A DNA stretch of 64,000 nucleotides from Shewanella atlantica (GCF_003966265.1 NZ_RXNV01000005.1:209267-273266); one strand, 5' to 3'. Numbered from the stretch's first letter, positions 34,210 to 43,759 are shown. Notes: generated from the sequence alone by a model not told the origin. Translations and numbers: made by a program.

Positions 34210-34785
34210 TTAATCCACATGTGACTTGATAAGATCGAGCACAAAATCCATGGTTTTATGACAGTTAGGTTGATTCATCAATACCTGCTTGTCTTTGTTA
34301 TAGAGGGGAAGTACTTCCAACCAACGTTGACTGACCCAAGATGCATCCTCGAGGTGAATATTGGCATATAAGCCACACAACTCCGGATTAACCTCATAAA
34401 ACTGCTCTAATGCGGCACTGATCAGCTCAAACTCACCTTGTATCGGCTCCTGACTCCAATTACTGGAGCGAAGCGTTCTCGCAATCCAGGCACCATCTTT
34501 ACGTTTGGCCGCCGATAAGATTTTTACCCTCTGCTTTCCTTCGAGCACTATGCTGAGTGAATTATCTTCGAGTTGATTGAAATCTATGATCTCACATTGA
34601 GTGGCATTGGGATAACAGGGAGGGAGCCCATTAGCCTTGAACATACCGAATGCCAGGGGATACTTGCCTTTCAGTACATCGGCCACAACATGCAGATAGC
34701 AAGGATCGACCATCCTGATCTCTATCCTTCCATCGGGCAACAGCAAGGCATCACGTGTGATTAACGCCATCTCCTGTGTTTGCAT
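34210..34785 (-). CDS. LON-substrate-binding-domain protein
   Basis: This 191-aa protein resembles the N-terminal (LON) domain of ATP-dependent protease Lon but has no AAA or protease part. Landmarks are LPDGRIEIRMVDPCYLHVV at the N-terminus and GKYPLAFGMFKANG followed by SIVLEGKQRVKIL. The open frame extends to 34836, but ATG 34785 has GGGGGA about 7 nt upstream. Function is unknown; stand-alone LON-domain proteins are common in gammaproteobacteria. It is 54 bp downstream of the minus-strand RluA-like gene's start, in the same direction as that gene. Confidence 0.78.
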   Translation of the reverse strand: MQTQEMALITRDALLLPDGRIEIRMVDPCYLHVVADVLKGKYPLAFGMFKANGLPPCYPNATQCEIIDFNQLEDNSLSIVLEGKQRVKILSAAKRKDGAWIARTLRSSNWSQEPIQGEFELISAALEQFYEVNPELCGLYANIHLEDASWVSQRWLEVLPLYNKDKQVLMNQPNCHKTMDFVLDLIKSHVD

Positions 34786-34991
34786 AGTATCCCCCTTCCC
34801 CGTAGGGTCGGTAACCGCCGATGATCTGCTGCCCAAGACTATGAAAAAGATCTGTAAGGCAATAATATTAAAGTGTAGCAGTTGCAGAATTTACTGCTTC
34901 GCGAACTATTTAAGCTCGATAAGGCTACATAATATTAGACAGGTTAATGAGGAAATTGGTTTCAAATAGTCGTCATGGCCATCACACCCGG

Positions 34992-36047
34992 CTACAAATA
35001 TTCGAGGTGTTCCATGATGGTCTCCTTCGCTAACAGTTCGTCCAACTCCTCGGCTAAGACCCCACTCATAGCGATAGACTCCTGCCAACATCGTATCCTC
35101 TCATCACTATCCATACGCTTAAAATCACCCCGGTCGGGCAGCTTTCCGTGAGGAAGAGAAGCAAGATACTCCTGGGTCGGTGCGATGATCAGCGCGTTAT
35201 GGTAATTGCTTTTTGCCTTGCGCCAGGGGAGAGACTTATCGAACCAACCAGCGGTAAGACTCGGATAAAAGTGTGGATACAGGGTCAATCCCTCGGCATG
35301 GGACAGGGGAAGGTCGAAATGATAGTCGGTGATCCCGCCATCATAGTAATGCCCTTTAGGCGCCCCGGAAATATCAGTCACCGGCGCTAAAACCCAAGGA
35401 ATGGACCCGGTTGCCAGTAAGACTCTTGCGATATTTTTATCCGTCAGACTCACCTGTTGACTCGGAAGGTCGTCTAGCCGATTAAAGGGAGACCCCTTCT
35501 CCTGAGCACTGAAAACGAAACGTTCAAAGTGCAAGCCTAAGCTTTTTCGACTCAGCAGATTCGTTGCCGCAGTCGTCGCCAACCCAAGCCCCAATGAGAG
35601 CCGACCCGGCAGACGATTAAGGTGTCTGCCTCGGCAGGCAAGCAGGTGTGTCTTAATCACCTTGTTATCGACAATATCTTGCCCGGCGGATTGACCTAAA
35701 AGGCCTGTGATGATCCCTGCCACCTGCTCTGAAACCTGTGCAGGTGTAGGCTTCACATCATAACGCTGACCAATATATAGCTGCTCTAATCTGGTGTAGG
35801 CAGCCAAAGGATCTTGTTGTGCCAGACAAGCCAGTCGCCATGCGCCTGAAGACGCCCCCAAGGTATGCAGGGGCTTTTTACGATCTTTAAAAAACTCTCC
35901 GAACAGGTACCTATCCAGCCCGGCGATACCAATCCACTTGGGACCGCCAGATGCGGCCAGAAGTTGAGTAAATAACTCAGGTTTCAGGCCATTTTCGGCG
36001 ATCTGCTTGTATGCTGTCGGTCCGGCAAGAAAACGTAAAGCTGGCAA
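34992..36047 (-). CDS. Patatin-like phospholipase family protein
   Basis: This 351-aa protein has the patatin nucleophile motif GASSGAW (GxSxG) near residue 65 and the partner catalytic Asp in YYDGGITDY near residue 258, so an active serine hydrolase on lipid esters is predicted. The start is uncertain: the frame is open to TTG 36095, but TTG 36047 preceded by GGGG at 8 nt gives a start near the conserved ALRFLAGPTAY. No signal peptide is seen. It is divergent from the membrane protein at 36167. Confidence 0.85.
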   Translation of the reverse strand: MPALRFLAGPTAYKQIAENGLKPELFTQLLAASGGPKWIGIAGLDRYLFGEFFKDRKKPLHTLGASSGAWRLACLAQQDPLAAYTRLEQLYIGQRYDVKPTPAQVSEQVAGIITGLLGQSAGQDIVDNKVIKTHLLACRGRHLNRLPGRLSLGLGLATTAATNLLSRKSLGLHFERFVFSAQEKGSPFNRLDDLPSQQVSLTDKNIARVLLATGSIPWVLAPVTDISGAPKGHYYDGGITDYHFDLPLSHAEGLTLYPHFYPSLTAGWFDKSLPWRKAKSNYHNALIIAPTQEYLASLPHGKLPDRGDFKRMDSDERIRCWQESIAMSGVLAEELDELLAKETIMEHLEYL

Positions 36048-36166
36048 ATTAATGACCCCATTCAAAAGAAAAATAGAAAGAACATTATTTAACAAAAGTT
36101 AGCTTTTTAAAATAGCGCCTATACTATAGCCTTACTAAAGGACAGTCTTGATAAGGAATATCAAAG

Positions 36167-36601
36167 ATGGAAAACACCCAGATCCGCCCCTTCAAAAAGT
36201 TGAGTTTTATCATCTCTTTCATTTCAACCACTTATATCTTGTTCATTATGAAAATAAGTGTTTTTGATTCTACTTGGGATCTGCTGGTACCACTCCTGTT
36301 TATCTGTACCTGTATCTGGTGGGTAGCTTTTATCTGGCAACAGAAAATAGCGTTTACCCATGACTCAGTTGAATTTTGTAAGCTCTCAATAGAGAGTGAC
36401 TGGGGACCCGCCAAGGACCTAACCCTCAAGTATGACGAAATAAACTCAGTGCGCCTGCTCGGGGATCAACTGTTTATCCATGCAAAGAAAGGGAAGATTA
36501 GCTTTCCTCTCAAACCAAAATCTAAGATCGCTCAGCAGCTAAGGAATGCCTTCGAGCAGCGCAATATTCCATTTGAGATCAAATCTTGCCTGATATCCTG
36601 A
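36167..36601 (+). CDS. Small membrane protein with PH-like C-terminal domain
   Basis: This 144-aa protein has two hydrophobic segments (about 12-28 and 40-58) and then a soluble beta-rich region (ITFTHDSVEF-like, LTLKYDEINSVRLLGDQLFIHAKKG) that looks like a bacterial pleckstrin-homology-like fold. This is a shape-based guess. No function is known. It is alone, preceding yhcH-like DNA by 145 bp. Confidence 0.6.
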   Translation: MENTQIRPFKKLSFIISFISTTYILFIMKISVFDSTWDLLVPLLFICTCIWWVAFIWQQKIAFTHDSVEFCKLSIESDWGPAKDLTLKYDEINSVRLLGDQLFIHAKKGKISFPLKPKSKIAQQLRNAFEQRNIPFEIKSCLIS

Positions 36602-36647
36602 GCCGCATGATTGTTCTCCCTTATGATCCTGAACAAAATACTTAAAC

Positions 36648-36675
36648 AAAACTCTTTGAATAAAACTCTTTGAAT
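36648..36675. repeat. Perfect 14-bp direct duplication
   Basis: AAAACTCTTTGAAT occurs twice in tandem upstream of the YhcH-like gene. It is probably a slippage duplication; a regulatory role is not shown. Confidence 0.6.
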
Positions 36676-36695
36676 AAACAGTGCTTGATTGATAC

Positions 36696-36718
36696 GGCAT
36701 GAGCGCTACACTCATGCC
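36696..36718 (+). terminator. Hairpin upstream of YhcH-like gene
   Basis: GGCATGAG, 7-nt loop, CTCATGCC: an 8-bp perfect stem 29 bp before the YhcH-like start. It lacks a U-tract, so it could be a leader structure or a weak terminator of the gene at 36167. Confidence 0.35.
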
Positions 36719-36746
36719 ATAAACAGCAAACGAGTCAGAGCATATT

Positions 36747-37208
36747 ATGATTGTCGATACCTTAAATAACTTAGACCTTTACGCGCATATCAGCCCCAGG
36801 CTCGCAGCGGCATTAGCTCATCTGGCAGAGACAGATTTCACTCAACTCGAGGTTGGAAACTATGAATTAGAGGGCAAAGACCTGTTCGTTATCGTCAACG
36901 ATTACGAGACGAAACCAAGGGAAGTCGAACCCTTCGAAGTCCATAAACACTATATTGATGTGCAGTATGTGGTCAGTGGCGAAGAGGAGTTTGGCTATCT
37001 TCCATTAGCCGATCAGCTCCCCTCTATGGCGTACAATGCAGAACATGACTACGCCGAATTCGATTATGAAACCAATAAAAATGAGGCTGCCTTTATCCCG
37101 TTGAAAGCCGGAATGTTTGCGATATTCTTCCCGGATGATATGCATATGCCTGGCACAAGTGTGACTCCCAAAAGAGTACGTAAAGTTGTCATTAAGGTGA
37201 AGATCTGA
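36747..37208 (+). CDS. YhcH/YjgK/YiaL family (DUF386) cupin-like protein
   Basis: This 153-aa protein has the family pattern EVHKHYIDVQYVVSGEEEFGY near residue 65 and FAIFFPDDMHMPG near residue 125, both carrying the His/Glu metal-binding residues of its cupin fold. E. coli relatives sit in sialic-acid and sugar operons, but this copy is isolated, and no carbohydrate genes adjoin it. The enzymatic role is uncertain. ATG 36747 is clear, and the gene is monocistronic. Confidence 0.88.
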   Translation: MIVDTLNNLDLYAHISPRLAAALAHLAETDFTQLEVGNYELEGKDLFVIVNDYETKPREVEPFEVHKHYIDVQYVVSGEEEFGYLPLADQLPSMAYNAEHDYAEFDYETNKNEAAFIPLKAGMFAIFFPDDMHMPGTSVTPKRVRKVVIKVKI

Positions 37209-37396
37209 TTCACAGGTTTATCAGTGCCAATGACTCATCTGTAGGGCCGACCTTGAGTCGGTCTTCACATATCTGAGACAAGCTCAAACGCTTACTGAAT
37301 GTTGAGTTAAAGTCGCATTTTAGATACTGCAATTGAACTAAGGCATCTGAAAGTATTCTAATAGCCTGTCATATAAACATAATAAAGGGAACGAAG

Positions 37397-37933
37397 ATGC
37401 GACCTACCATTTTTCTCGCAGGTTTACTTTGCGTAACGACTGCACAAGCGGAAATTTTACCCGACGCGCTTCAGGATGTTAAGGCGGTACAGTTCAACAG
37501 TGCTAACGTCATTACCGCCGGACTGCCAAGCGAAGCCCAGTTTGAAACCTTGCAGCAAGCCGGTGTCGACTTAGTCATAAACCTGATCCCAGATGGTAAC
37601 TCTAGCGGCCATGAGGATGAAGCCAGTATGGTTAAGTCAGCAGGGATGACGTATGAGTCCATCTCTGTCGATTGGAAAAAGCCAAACGTAGAAGATGTCG
37701 AACGTTTCTTCTCAATAATGAACGCGAATAGAGATAAAGACATCCTGATCCATTGCGCCGCCAACTATCGTGCATCGGCTTTCTACTACCTCTATCAAGC
37801 CACTCAGCTTAAACAGGACAGCGAGCAACAAAAAAAGCAAACACTGGCCCCATGGGGCGATCTCGAATCCAGCTTGAAAGAGTATCCGCAGTGGCAGCTC
37901 CTGATAGAGCAAGTTAAGGCAAAATACCAATAG
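37397..37933 (+). CDS. Secreted protein-tyrosine-phosphatase-like (DUF442/BLH-type) protein
   Basis: This 178-aa protein has a signal peptide (ending TTAQA) and a phosphatase-like fold with the motif HCAANYRAS. The Cys-to-Arg distance is four residues (CX4R) rather than five, as in the DUF442/beta-lactamase-hydrolase-like group. The periplasmic destination and the altered P-loop make ordinary tyrosine phosphatase action uncertain. The WxxP-like segment and the LINLIPDGNSSG motif are also typical of the group. It is monocistronic, followed by a hairpin at 37964-37994. Confidence 0.75.
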   Translation: MRPTIFLAGLLCVTTAQAEILPDALQDVKAVQFNSANVITAGLPSEAQFETLQQAGVDLVINLIPDGNSSGHEDEASMVKSAGMTYESISVDWKKPNVEDVERFFSIMNANRDKDILIHCAANYRASAFYYLYQATQLKQDSEQQKKQTLAPWGDLESSLKEYPQWQLLIEQVKAKYQ

Positions 37934-38421
37934 CCTCGGTTCGAGGCAGCATAGCTTATGAATTTGAGGGGCTGAGTCAATCGCAGCCCCTCAATGCAGT
38001 TCATCTCAAGGCTTTTAGAGTTAAAATGTTATCACCTTGCTAAGCAAGCCATCATTTTCACATTTTATAATATATTTTCAGGCAACGTATCCCTCTGCCA
38101 GACACCTAAAACCTTAGCAACTTCCGCTGCTCAAAGCTTTATCCGCAGTATATAAACTCGCCTGCACTCTTGATATTTTTTCAGTTCTTATCCCGCAAAT
38201 TTATGTGATAGAGCTCAATTGAACAAGTTGATAACACTGCACATAATGCTCTCAATTCATGTCCGGGAATCGAACTTGAGGTACAAGTCGTGGACAACAT
38301 CTCTTGCGTGAATGGTATGACTCTTAAAGGCGACATCTGGAGTCATATCCGATAAACCCCTGTGATTAACCACCTCAGATGAATATTGATCTACCCAATA
38401 GAATTAGGAGTATAAAGAAGA
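37934..38421. other. Intergenic region before rhodanese-like gene
   Basis: This 488-bp gene-free region carries a perfect 11-bp hairpin at 37964-37994 and the promoter side of the rhodanese-like gene. I see no ORF with support, no tRNA and no operator I can name in the rest. Confidence 0.6.
37964..37994 (+). terminator. Hairpin after PTP-like gene
   Basis: TTGAGGGGCTG, 9-nt loop, CAGCCCCTCAA: a perfect 11-bp stem 30 bp after the PTP-like stop. There is no U-tract on the plus strand, so intrinsic termination is only probable. Confidence 0.5.
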
Positions 38422-38886
38422 ATGAAACCCTACTTAAGCATCACCCTGCTATGCGCATTGATGGGTATGAGTACTCAGGCTCTCGCCTACGATACTCAGT
38501 TGGCACAAAGCTATCAGCAGCAGTTTAGTCAGGCAAAAGGAGCCAAAGCGGGTAAGGCCATAGGTCTGATCAGCGCGGAGGCATTTGTTAAGCAGTTACA
38601 GTCGAATAAAGCCATGTTAGCCGTAGATATTCGTACGCCACAGGAGCGCCAAATATTCGGCCTCGCCATGGAGAATAAATTAAATATCGGCATCGATGAG
38701 CTGTTTGTGCCCGAGAATTTAGCGCAGCTTCCCAAAGATAAACCCGTCGTATTGGTATGTAAGTCAGGCGCAAGAGCCATGGCTGCAGGAACTGCGTTAC
38801 GCCACTTAGGCTATGACAATGTCAAAATACTTAAGGGCGGTTACGCTAAATTGACTAAGTATGTGAGCCCTAAGATCGCTAAATAA
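38422..38886 (+). CDS. Periplasmic rhodanese-like protein
   Basis: This 154-aa single-domain rhodanese has a signal peptide (ending STQALA). The active-site Cys is in CKSGARA, the usual CxxGxRA loop, so sulfurtransferase or sulfide/polysulfide-carrier activity is plausible. The C-terminal ILKGGYAKLTKY is also typical. A periplasmic rhodanese would suit an organism that respires polysulfide, but there is no direct link to psrABC. A strong terminator follows at 38967-38994. Confidence 0.9.
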   Translation: MKPYLSITLLCALMGMSTQALAYDTQLAQSYQQQFSQAKGAKAGKAIGLISAEAFVKQLQSNKAMLAVDIRTPQERQIFGLAMENKLNIGIDELFVPENLAQLPKDKPVVLVCKSGARAMAAGTALRHLGYDNVKILKGGYAKLTKYVSPKIAK

Positions 38887-38966
38887 TCCCGTATTTTCCC
38901 CTAATCCATACACCCTTGCTCAGGAGGCTATAAAGACCCCTAAATATCTTCACCATCTCTGCATTT

Positions 38967-38994
38967 GGCAGCCTGGCTTGGCTGCCCTTTTTTT
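38967..38994 (+). terminator. Rho-independent terminator after rhodanese gene
   Basis: GGCAGCC, TGGCTT loop, GGCTGCC, then C and seven T residues: a textbook intrinsic terminator 80 bp after the stop. Confidence 0.9.
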
Positions 38995-39039
38995 ATCAAG
39001 CGCATGAGTATTTGGTTATCCTCCAGCTAGCCGTAACCA

Positions 39040-39927
39040 CTAGACACATTGGCCATTATCCTGAGTCTTATCGATAACCTCTAAGGTGGTATGTTCAATA
39101 TTAAACTCTGATGCTAAACACCGTTTGACGAGCTGCAATGCCGTTTCCGATCGACTCTTATCGACGAGAATTAGGTTGGCGGTAAACATGTAACGCTTAT
39201 CTGAAATCTCCCACACATGAACATGCTCTATCAATTCTATAGGTTCGAGCTTACAAATTTCGGCTTTTATTTTATCGATATCTATCTCTTCTGGCGTGGC
39301 TTCCATCAAGATCAAAATAGCCTTACGTAGCAAAATCGCGCCGTGGTAGATCACATAGATGGAGATGATTGCGGTAGTGATAAGGTCGACCACATACCAC
39401 TGGAAGTAGATGATCAAGATACCCGCGATGATAACGGCTACCGAAGCCATGGCATCGGAGACATTATGGATAAATGCGGCGCGAATATTGAGATTATCTT
39501 TGGCGCCGGAGGAGTAAGTTAACAGTGCCGTGGCGATATCTATGATCAGGGCTATGCCAGCAACGGCAAAGACAATCCAACCGTCGACGGGTTGCGGGTT
39601 AAAATAGCGGTTGATAGATTCGGCAACCAGATAGATACCAACGGCAATCAGGGAGACGCTATTGATTAATGTGCCAATAATTTCCGCTCGTTTATAGCCA
39701 AATGTCATGCGGCTACTGGCAGGTTTATTACCAATTCGACGTGCGATAACGGCAATGATGATAGCACCGGCATCACTGAAGTTGTGCAAGGCATCGGCGA
39801 GAAGAGAGAGACTCCCGGCCATAATGCCTCCGACAATCTGAAACAGTGTCAGAATGACGTTAATTAAAATTGCGATGTATAATTTTTTACTATTTGATTC
39901 AAAATCATGAGCGTGGGCATGTGCCAT
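39040..39927 (-). CDS. Cation diffusion facilitator (CDF) family metal exporter
   Basis: This 295-aa protein has an N-terminal His stretch (MAHAHAHDF), six transmembrane segments and a cytoplasmic C-terminal domain. The metal sites are ADALHNFSDAG in TM2 (HxxxD) and FIHNVSDAMASV in TM5 (HxxxD). This HD-HD set is typical of zinc-preferring (ZitB/CzcD-like) exporters. The frame is open to 39969, but ATG 39927 with AAGGAG is clearly the start. It stands near the czcCBA genes, divided by a 580-bp non-coding element, and probably supports the same metal resistance. Confidence 0.93.
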   Translation of the reverse strand: MAHAHAHDFESNSKKLYIAILINVILTLFQIVGGIMAGSLSLLADALHNFSDAGAIIIAVIARRIGNKPASSRMTFGYKRAEIIGTLINSVSLIAVGIYLVAESINRYFNPQPVDGWIVFAVAGIALIIDIATALLTYSSGAKDNLNIRAAFIHNVSDAMASVAVIIAGILIIYFQWYVVDLITTAIISIYVIYHGAILLRKAILILMEATPEEIDIDKIKAEICKLEPIELIEHVHVWEISDKRYMFTANLILVDKSRSETALQLVKRCLASEFNIEHTTLEVIDKTQDNGQCV

Positions 39928-40510
39928 GCTTAACTCCTTCTGAAAAAGCGGAGCTACCCTGCTCCGCATACTAATACCAAATTTAACCTAGCCAGCGTTT
40001 GACATAACGACACCCATTTGAATGGTTAGACATACCAAGCAGAAGTTCCACCATCAGTGAAAATACACCAGTCAGAAACTCCCTGCCTTTCAAATAATTG
40101 TAGCAGCCAAACATCTTACACTTAAGGTCATACCGGCAGACCGTAACAAAGGGGGTTATATACCCAAGCTACTTCAAAATACTCGCTTCAGAGCTCCCGT
40201 AGGATAGGTGAACAAGGCAGTGATTGAAGAGAATGGTAAGTCCCTTTTCAATATCACTAACGCAGTGCAGATATTCTACGGGAACTCCCGAAGGGCAAGA
40301 CGAGAAGCAACATGTTTCTGCGTTATGAAATATAAAACTAGAATAACTAGTCCGGTTATTTCATGCCTTAAACTCTGTCACTTCTCGACATGCTGAGTCC
40401 TGTATTTCGAGGTCGTTTGAGTATAGGCACGGCGGCAGACTAATGCACCGACTCCCCCCTATCTCTTCCCTGAGCGAAAACTAAATCTAGAATAAAGCCA
40501 AGGCTTAAGG
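39928..40510. other. Non-coding region with a dispersed-repeat-like element
   Basis: This 583-bp stretch between the CDF and CzcA genes carries the repeat-like element at 40156-40330. A 62-aa ORF at 40208-40396 lies mostly inside that element and lacks a good ribosome-binding site, so it is not called. The remainder shows nothing I can name. Confidence 0.6.
40156..40330. repeat. MITE-like palindromic intergenic element (probable)
   Basis: The sequence begins with TATATACCCAAGCTACTTCA, a motif that I recall as recurrent between genes in Shewanella and related marine bacteria. GAGCTCCCGTAGGAT (40191-40205) pairs with ATTCTACGGGAACTC (40273-40287), 13 of 15 positions, around a 67-nt centre that also has partial self-complementarity. 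The edges are uncertain. No transposase is present. The dispersed nature cannot be tested within one window. Confidence 0.5.
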
Positions 40511-43500
40511 CTAATCCAGCACCTCAAGTTCCTTGCTCACACTGGCTACATCCTTACCTTGATATAACCACCGATACAGCGTCGGTAACACCAACAGGGT
40601 CAGGGCCGTCGAGCTGAACAGGCCGCCGATGATCACGACCGCCAATGGCTGTTGGATCTCACTTCCCACACCGCTCGAGATAAGAATAGGTATAAGCCCT
40701 AGCGCCGAGGTCAATGCCGTCATCAATACCGGGCGCAGACGCCCTACCGTTCCCTCGTAAACAGAATCGTAGAGACTCTCTCCACCCCTATCCGTTCCAG
40801 ACACATCATTTAATGTCGATTGTCGACGCTGATTGATGGAGTCCACCAGCACCACACCATTCAATACGGCGACACCGAATAGGGTGATAAAGCCGATAGA
40901 ACTTGGAACTGACAGGTAGGTGCCACTGATAAACAGCGCCACTACGCCACCGATCAAGGCCAAAGGCACATTGGCCATGATCAGGCCGACCTGCTTAACA
41001 GAGCCGAACGAGAAGTAGAGTAACAGTGCGATTAAGCCTATCGAGATAGGTACAACCAACATCAGCTTTTGCTGAGCACGCTGCTGATTCTCATATTGAC
41101 CACCAACAACTACGGTATAGCCCGCAGGCAGCTCAGCTTGTGGAATAATAGCGTAGATATCGTTTACCACAGATCCCATATCGCGACCCGATACGTTAGC
41201 CTGAACCACCACGCGACGCTGAACATCATCACGTCTGATATTCGGTGGTGCCATCTCAACTTCGACACTGGCTACCTCGCCTAAACGCACGGTAGCACCG
41301 TTAACGCCACTTAAGATCAGATCTCTGAGTGCATCGGGCGCATTTCGGTACTGCTCGGCGAGGCGCACGTTGATGTCATATCTGGCATTACCATCGATCA
41401 CCTGACCGGCACTCACGCCACCAACTCCCTGACTAACAAGGCTCATCACCTCATCGACACTGATACCGTAGCGGGCAAGCAGATCGCGCTTTGGACGAAC
41501 CACTAACTGAGCTTCACCACTTACCTGCTCCAGTGACACATCAACTGCCCCCGGAATGGTAGATACCAACTCGGTCAGCCTCTCACCACTTTGAGACAGT
41601 ACATCTAAGTCAGGACCGAAGATCTTAATCGCCAGCTGCGCCTTTACACCGGATAACAACTCATCCACTCGCGTTGCAATAGGTTGGGAGAAGGTAAACA
41701 GCAGACCCGGATAAGCACTGAGTTTAGCTTCCATCAGCTTCTGTAGTTCAACCCGGCTCGATGCCGACTGCCACTGCTCTACCGGCTTGAGACCGATATA
41801 GATCTCGATATTACTCACAGGCTCAGGATCGCCCCCGAGCTCAGGCGCACCGATTCGACTCAATGCATACTCGACCTCAGGGAACTCCAACAACATCTTT
41901 TCAAGCTTAGGCGCCACATCGAGGGAGGTGCCCAGGCTGGCAGTCGGAGCCAGTGTGACCCTCAGGTTTATCGTGCCCTCTTCGAGCTCGGGAACAAACT
42001 CAGTACCCAATTGAGGCAGCAGTGACATACTCAGAACAAACAGGGTGAAAGCGGTGACCACCACTGTCTTAGGCCTTGCCATAGTTGCCGTTAGCAGGCG
42101 GCGATACCCGCTCTCGATTGGCTTTAATACCGCACTCTCTTTGAGTGTGATACCGCGCTTAAAGAGGAATACGGCCAATGCCGGTACTGCAACTAAGGCC
42201 ACGACTAAGGCCGATAGCATGGCTAGAATAATGCTCACAGCCATAGGTTGGAACAGCTTGCCTTCGACCCCTTCCAGGGCAAACAGTGGCGCAAATACCA
42301 CTATGATGATCGCCGTAGCGAAGAAGATAGGGCTACACACCTCTTTAGCCGCCAACATGACTCGCATTGCGATACCATGTTGATCTTCATCGGCATGGTG
42401 CGGATCGGCCTCACCGTCGGCGCGATCGCGTGCAGCGCCCAAGTGACGTCGGTCCGGCTGGGTAAGATGCTTAAAGATATTCTCAACCATCACCACCGAG
42501 CCATCGACCAGCATACCGATAGCGACCGCCAGACCGCCCAGTGACATCAGGTTAGCCGACATGCCGAAATAGGACATCACCATCAAGGCTAAACAGATAG
42601 AAACCGGTATCGAAAGCAGTACCAGCATGGTGGCACGTATGTTGACTAAAAACAGTGCCAGAATAACCACGATGAACACGAAGGCCATCAGTAACGCATC
42701 ACGTACCGTCGTCACCGCTTGCTCGACCAGATCGGCTTGATCGTAGAAGACCTCAAAAGTCACACCATCGGGTAATGCCTGTTCGACTAATGCGGTTCTG
42801 GCATTGATATCATCGATAGTTGCCTTAGTGTTAGCGCCCATACGCTTTAAGATAACGCCTGCGACCACTTCTCCAAGTACCTGTGGCGTTCCGGCTTCAT
42901 CCCGACGTGTCATGGTCACGGCGCCCACTCTTATCTCACTGCCGTAATCGACCCTGGCGATATCACCAACCCGGATCGGCGTGCCCGCAAATTCAGTTAG
43001 CGGGATCAGAGCAATCGCCTTCAGCCCCTTATCACCGGAAGGCAGCAGACCATAGCCACGAACGACCAACTGCTCCTGGCCCTGATCCATAAACCAACCA
43101 CCGGCATTACGGTTATTACTTTCCAATGCTGTGGTGACCTGCTCCATAGACAAACCAAAGCTCAGCAACTTGTTAGGATCGATTTGAACTTGATATTGAC
43201 GAACGTCACCACCAAATGAGAGTACATCGGTGACACCACCCACAGGCATCATGATGAGCTTAACCAGGTAATCATTCAGGCTACGAAGCTCGGCGGCATC
43301 GATACCAGAATCTGGCGCCGCCCGCAGAATATACTGATATATCTGGCCCAAGCCTGAGGTATTAGGGCCAATTTCAGGTACACCGATGCCATCGGGGATC
43401 ATCTCTCTCGCCGCTTGCAACTGCTCAAACACCTGCTGACGAGCGAAGTAGATATCAGTCCCTTCGGCGAACACTACGGTCACCAGAGAAAGACCGGTAC

Positions 43501-43759
43501 GGGAGAGCGAACGCACTTCCGTTACTGCCGGCAGCGCGTACATGGCCGACTCGACCGGATAACTGATCAGCTTTTCAACTTCTTCGGCCGCAAGACCTTC
43601 GGCTTCGGTATTAACCGTAACCTGCACATTGGTCACATCCGGAAAGGCATCCAGATTTAATTTTGGTAACATGGCCACACTGGCGATCGCAACCGCGATC
43701 AATGCCAACACCACCAACAATCGGTTACGGATCGCAACCTCAATAAGTCTCTGTAACAT
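40511..43759 (-). CDS. czcA: Heavy-metal efflux RND transporter, CzcA/CusA family
   Basis: This 1082-aa inner-membrane proton antiporter is the pump subunit of a tripartite CzcCBA-type exporter. TM4 reads AVAIGMLVDGSVVMVEN: it keeps the D...EN pair of the proton relay but lacks the first Asp of the classical DFG motif of zinc/cobalt CzcA. The substrate class is therefore uncertain between divalent ions and other heavy metals. A cytoplasmic loop (about 430-455) is unusually rich in His and Asp (DPHHADEDQHG). It is the last gene of czcC-czcB-czcA, 48 bp after czcB. Confidence 0.93.
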   Translation of the reverse strand: MLQRLIEVAIRNRLLVVLALIAVAIASVAMLPKLNLDAFPDVTNVQVTVNTEAEGLAAEEVEKLISYPVESAMYALPAVTEVRSLSRTGLSLVTVVFAEGTDIYFARQQVFEQLQAAREMIPDGIGVPEIGPNTSGLGQIYQYILRAAPDSGIDAAELRSLNDYLVKLIMMPVGGVTDVLSFGGDVRQYQVQIDPNKLLSFGLSMEQVTTALESNNRNAGGWFMDQGQEQLVVRGYGLLPSGDKGLKAIALIPLTEFAGTPIRVGDIARVDYGSEIRVGAVTMTRRDEAGTPQVLGEVVAGVILKRMGANTKATIDDINARTALVEQALPDGVTFEVFYDQADLVEQAVTTVRDALLMAFVFIVVILALFLVNIRATMLVLLSIPVSICLALMVMSYFGMSANLMSLGGLAVAIGMLVDGSVVMVENIFKHLTQPDRRHLGAARDRADGEADPHHADEDQHGIAMRVMLAAKEVCSPIFFATAIIIVVFAPLFALEGVEGKLFQPMAVSIILAMLSALVVALVAVPALAVFLFKRGITLKESAVLKPIESGYRRLLTATMARPKTVVVTAFTLFVLSMSLLPQLGTEFVPELEEGTINLRVTLAPTASLGTSLDVAPKLEKMLLEFPEVEYALSRIGAPELGGDPEPVSNIEIYIGLKPVEQWQSASSRVELQKLMEAKLSAYPGLLFTFSQPIATRVDELLSGVKAQLAIKIFGPDLDVLSQSGERLTELVSTIPGAVDVSLEQVSGEAQLVVRPKRDLLARYGISVDEVMSLVSQGVGGVSAGQVIDGNARYDINVRLAEQYRNAPDALRDLILSGVNGATVRLGEVASVEVEMAPPNIRRDDVQRRVVVQANVSGRDMGSVVNDIYAIIPQAELPAGYTVVVGGQYENQQRAQQKLMLVVPISIGLIALLLYFSFGSVKQVGLIMANVPLALIGGVVALFISGTYLSVPSSIGFITLFGVAVLNGVVLVDSINQRRQSTLNDVSGTDRGGESLYDSVYEGTVGRLRPVLMTALTSALGLIPILISSGVGSEIQQPLAVVIIGGLFSSTALTLLVLPTLYRWLYQGKDVASVSKELEVLD

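Noticed and set aside
40208..40396. 62-aa open frame in the CDF-czcA gap
   Set aside because: It lies mostly within the palindromic repeat-like element, has no good ribosome-binding site and no protein-like composition.
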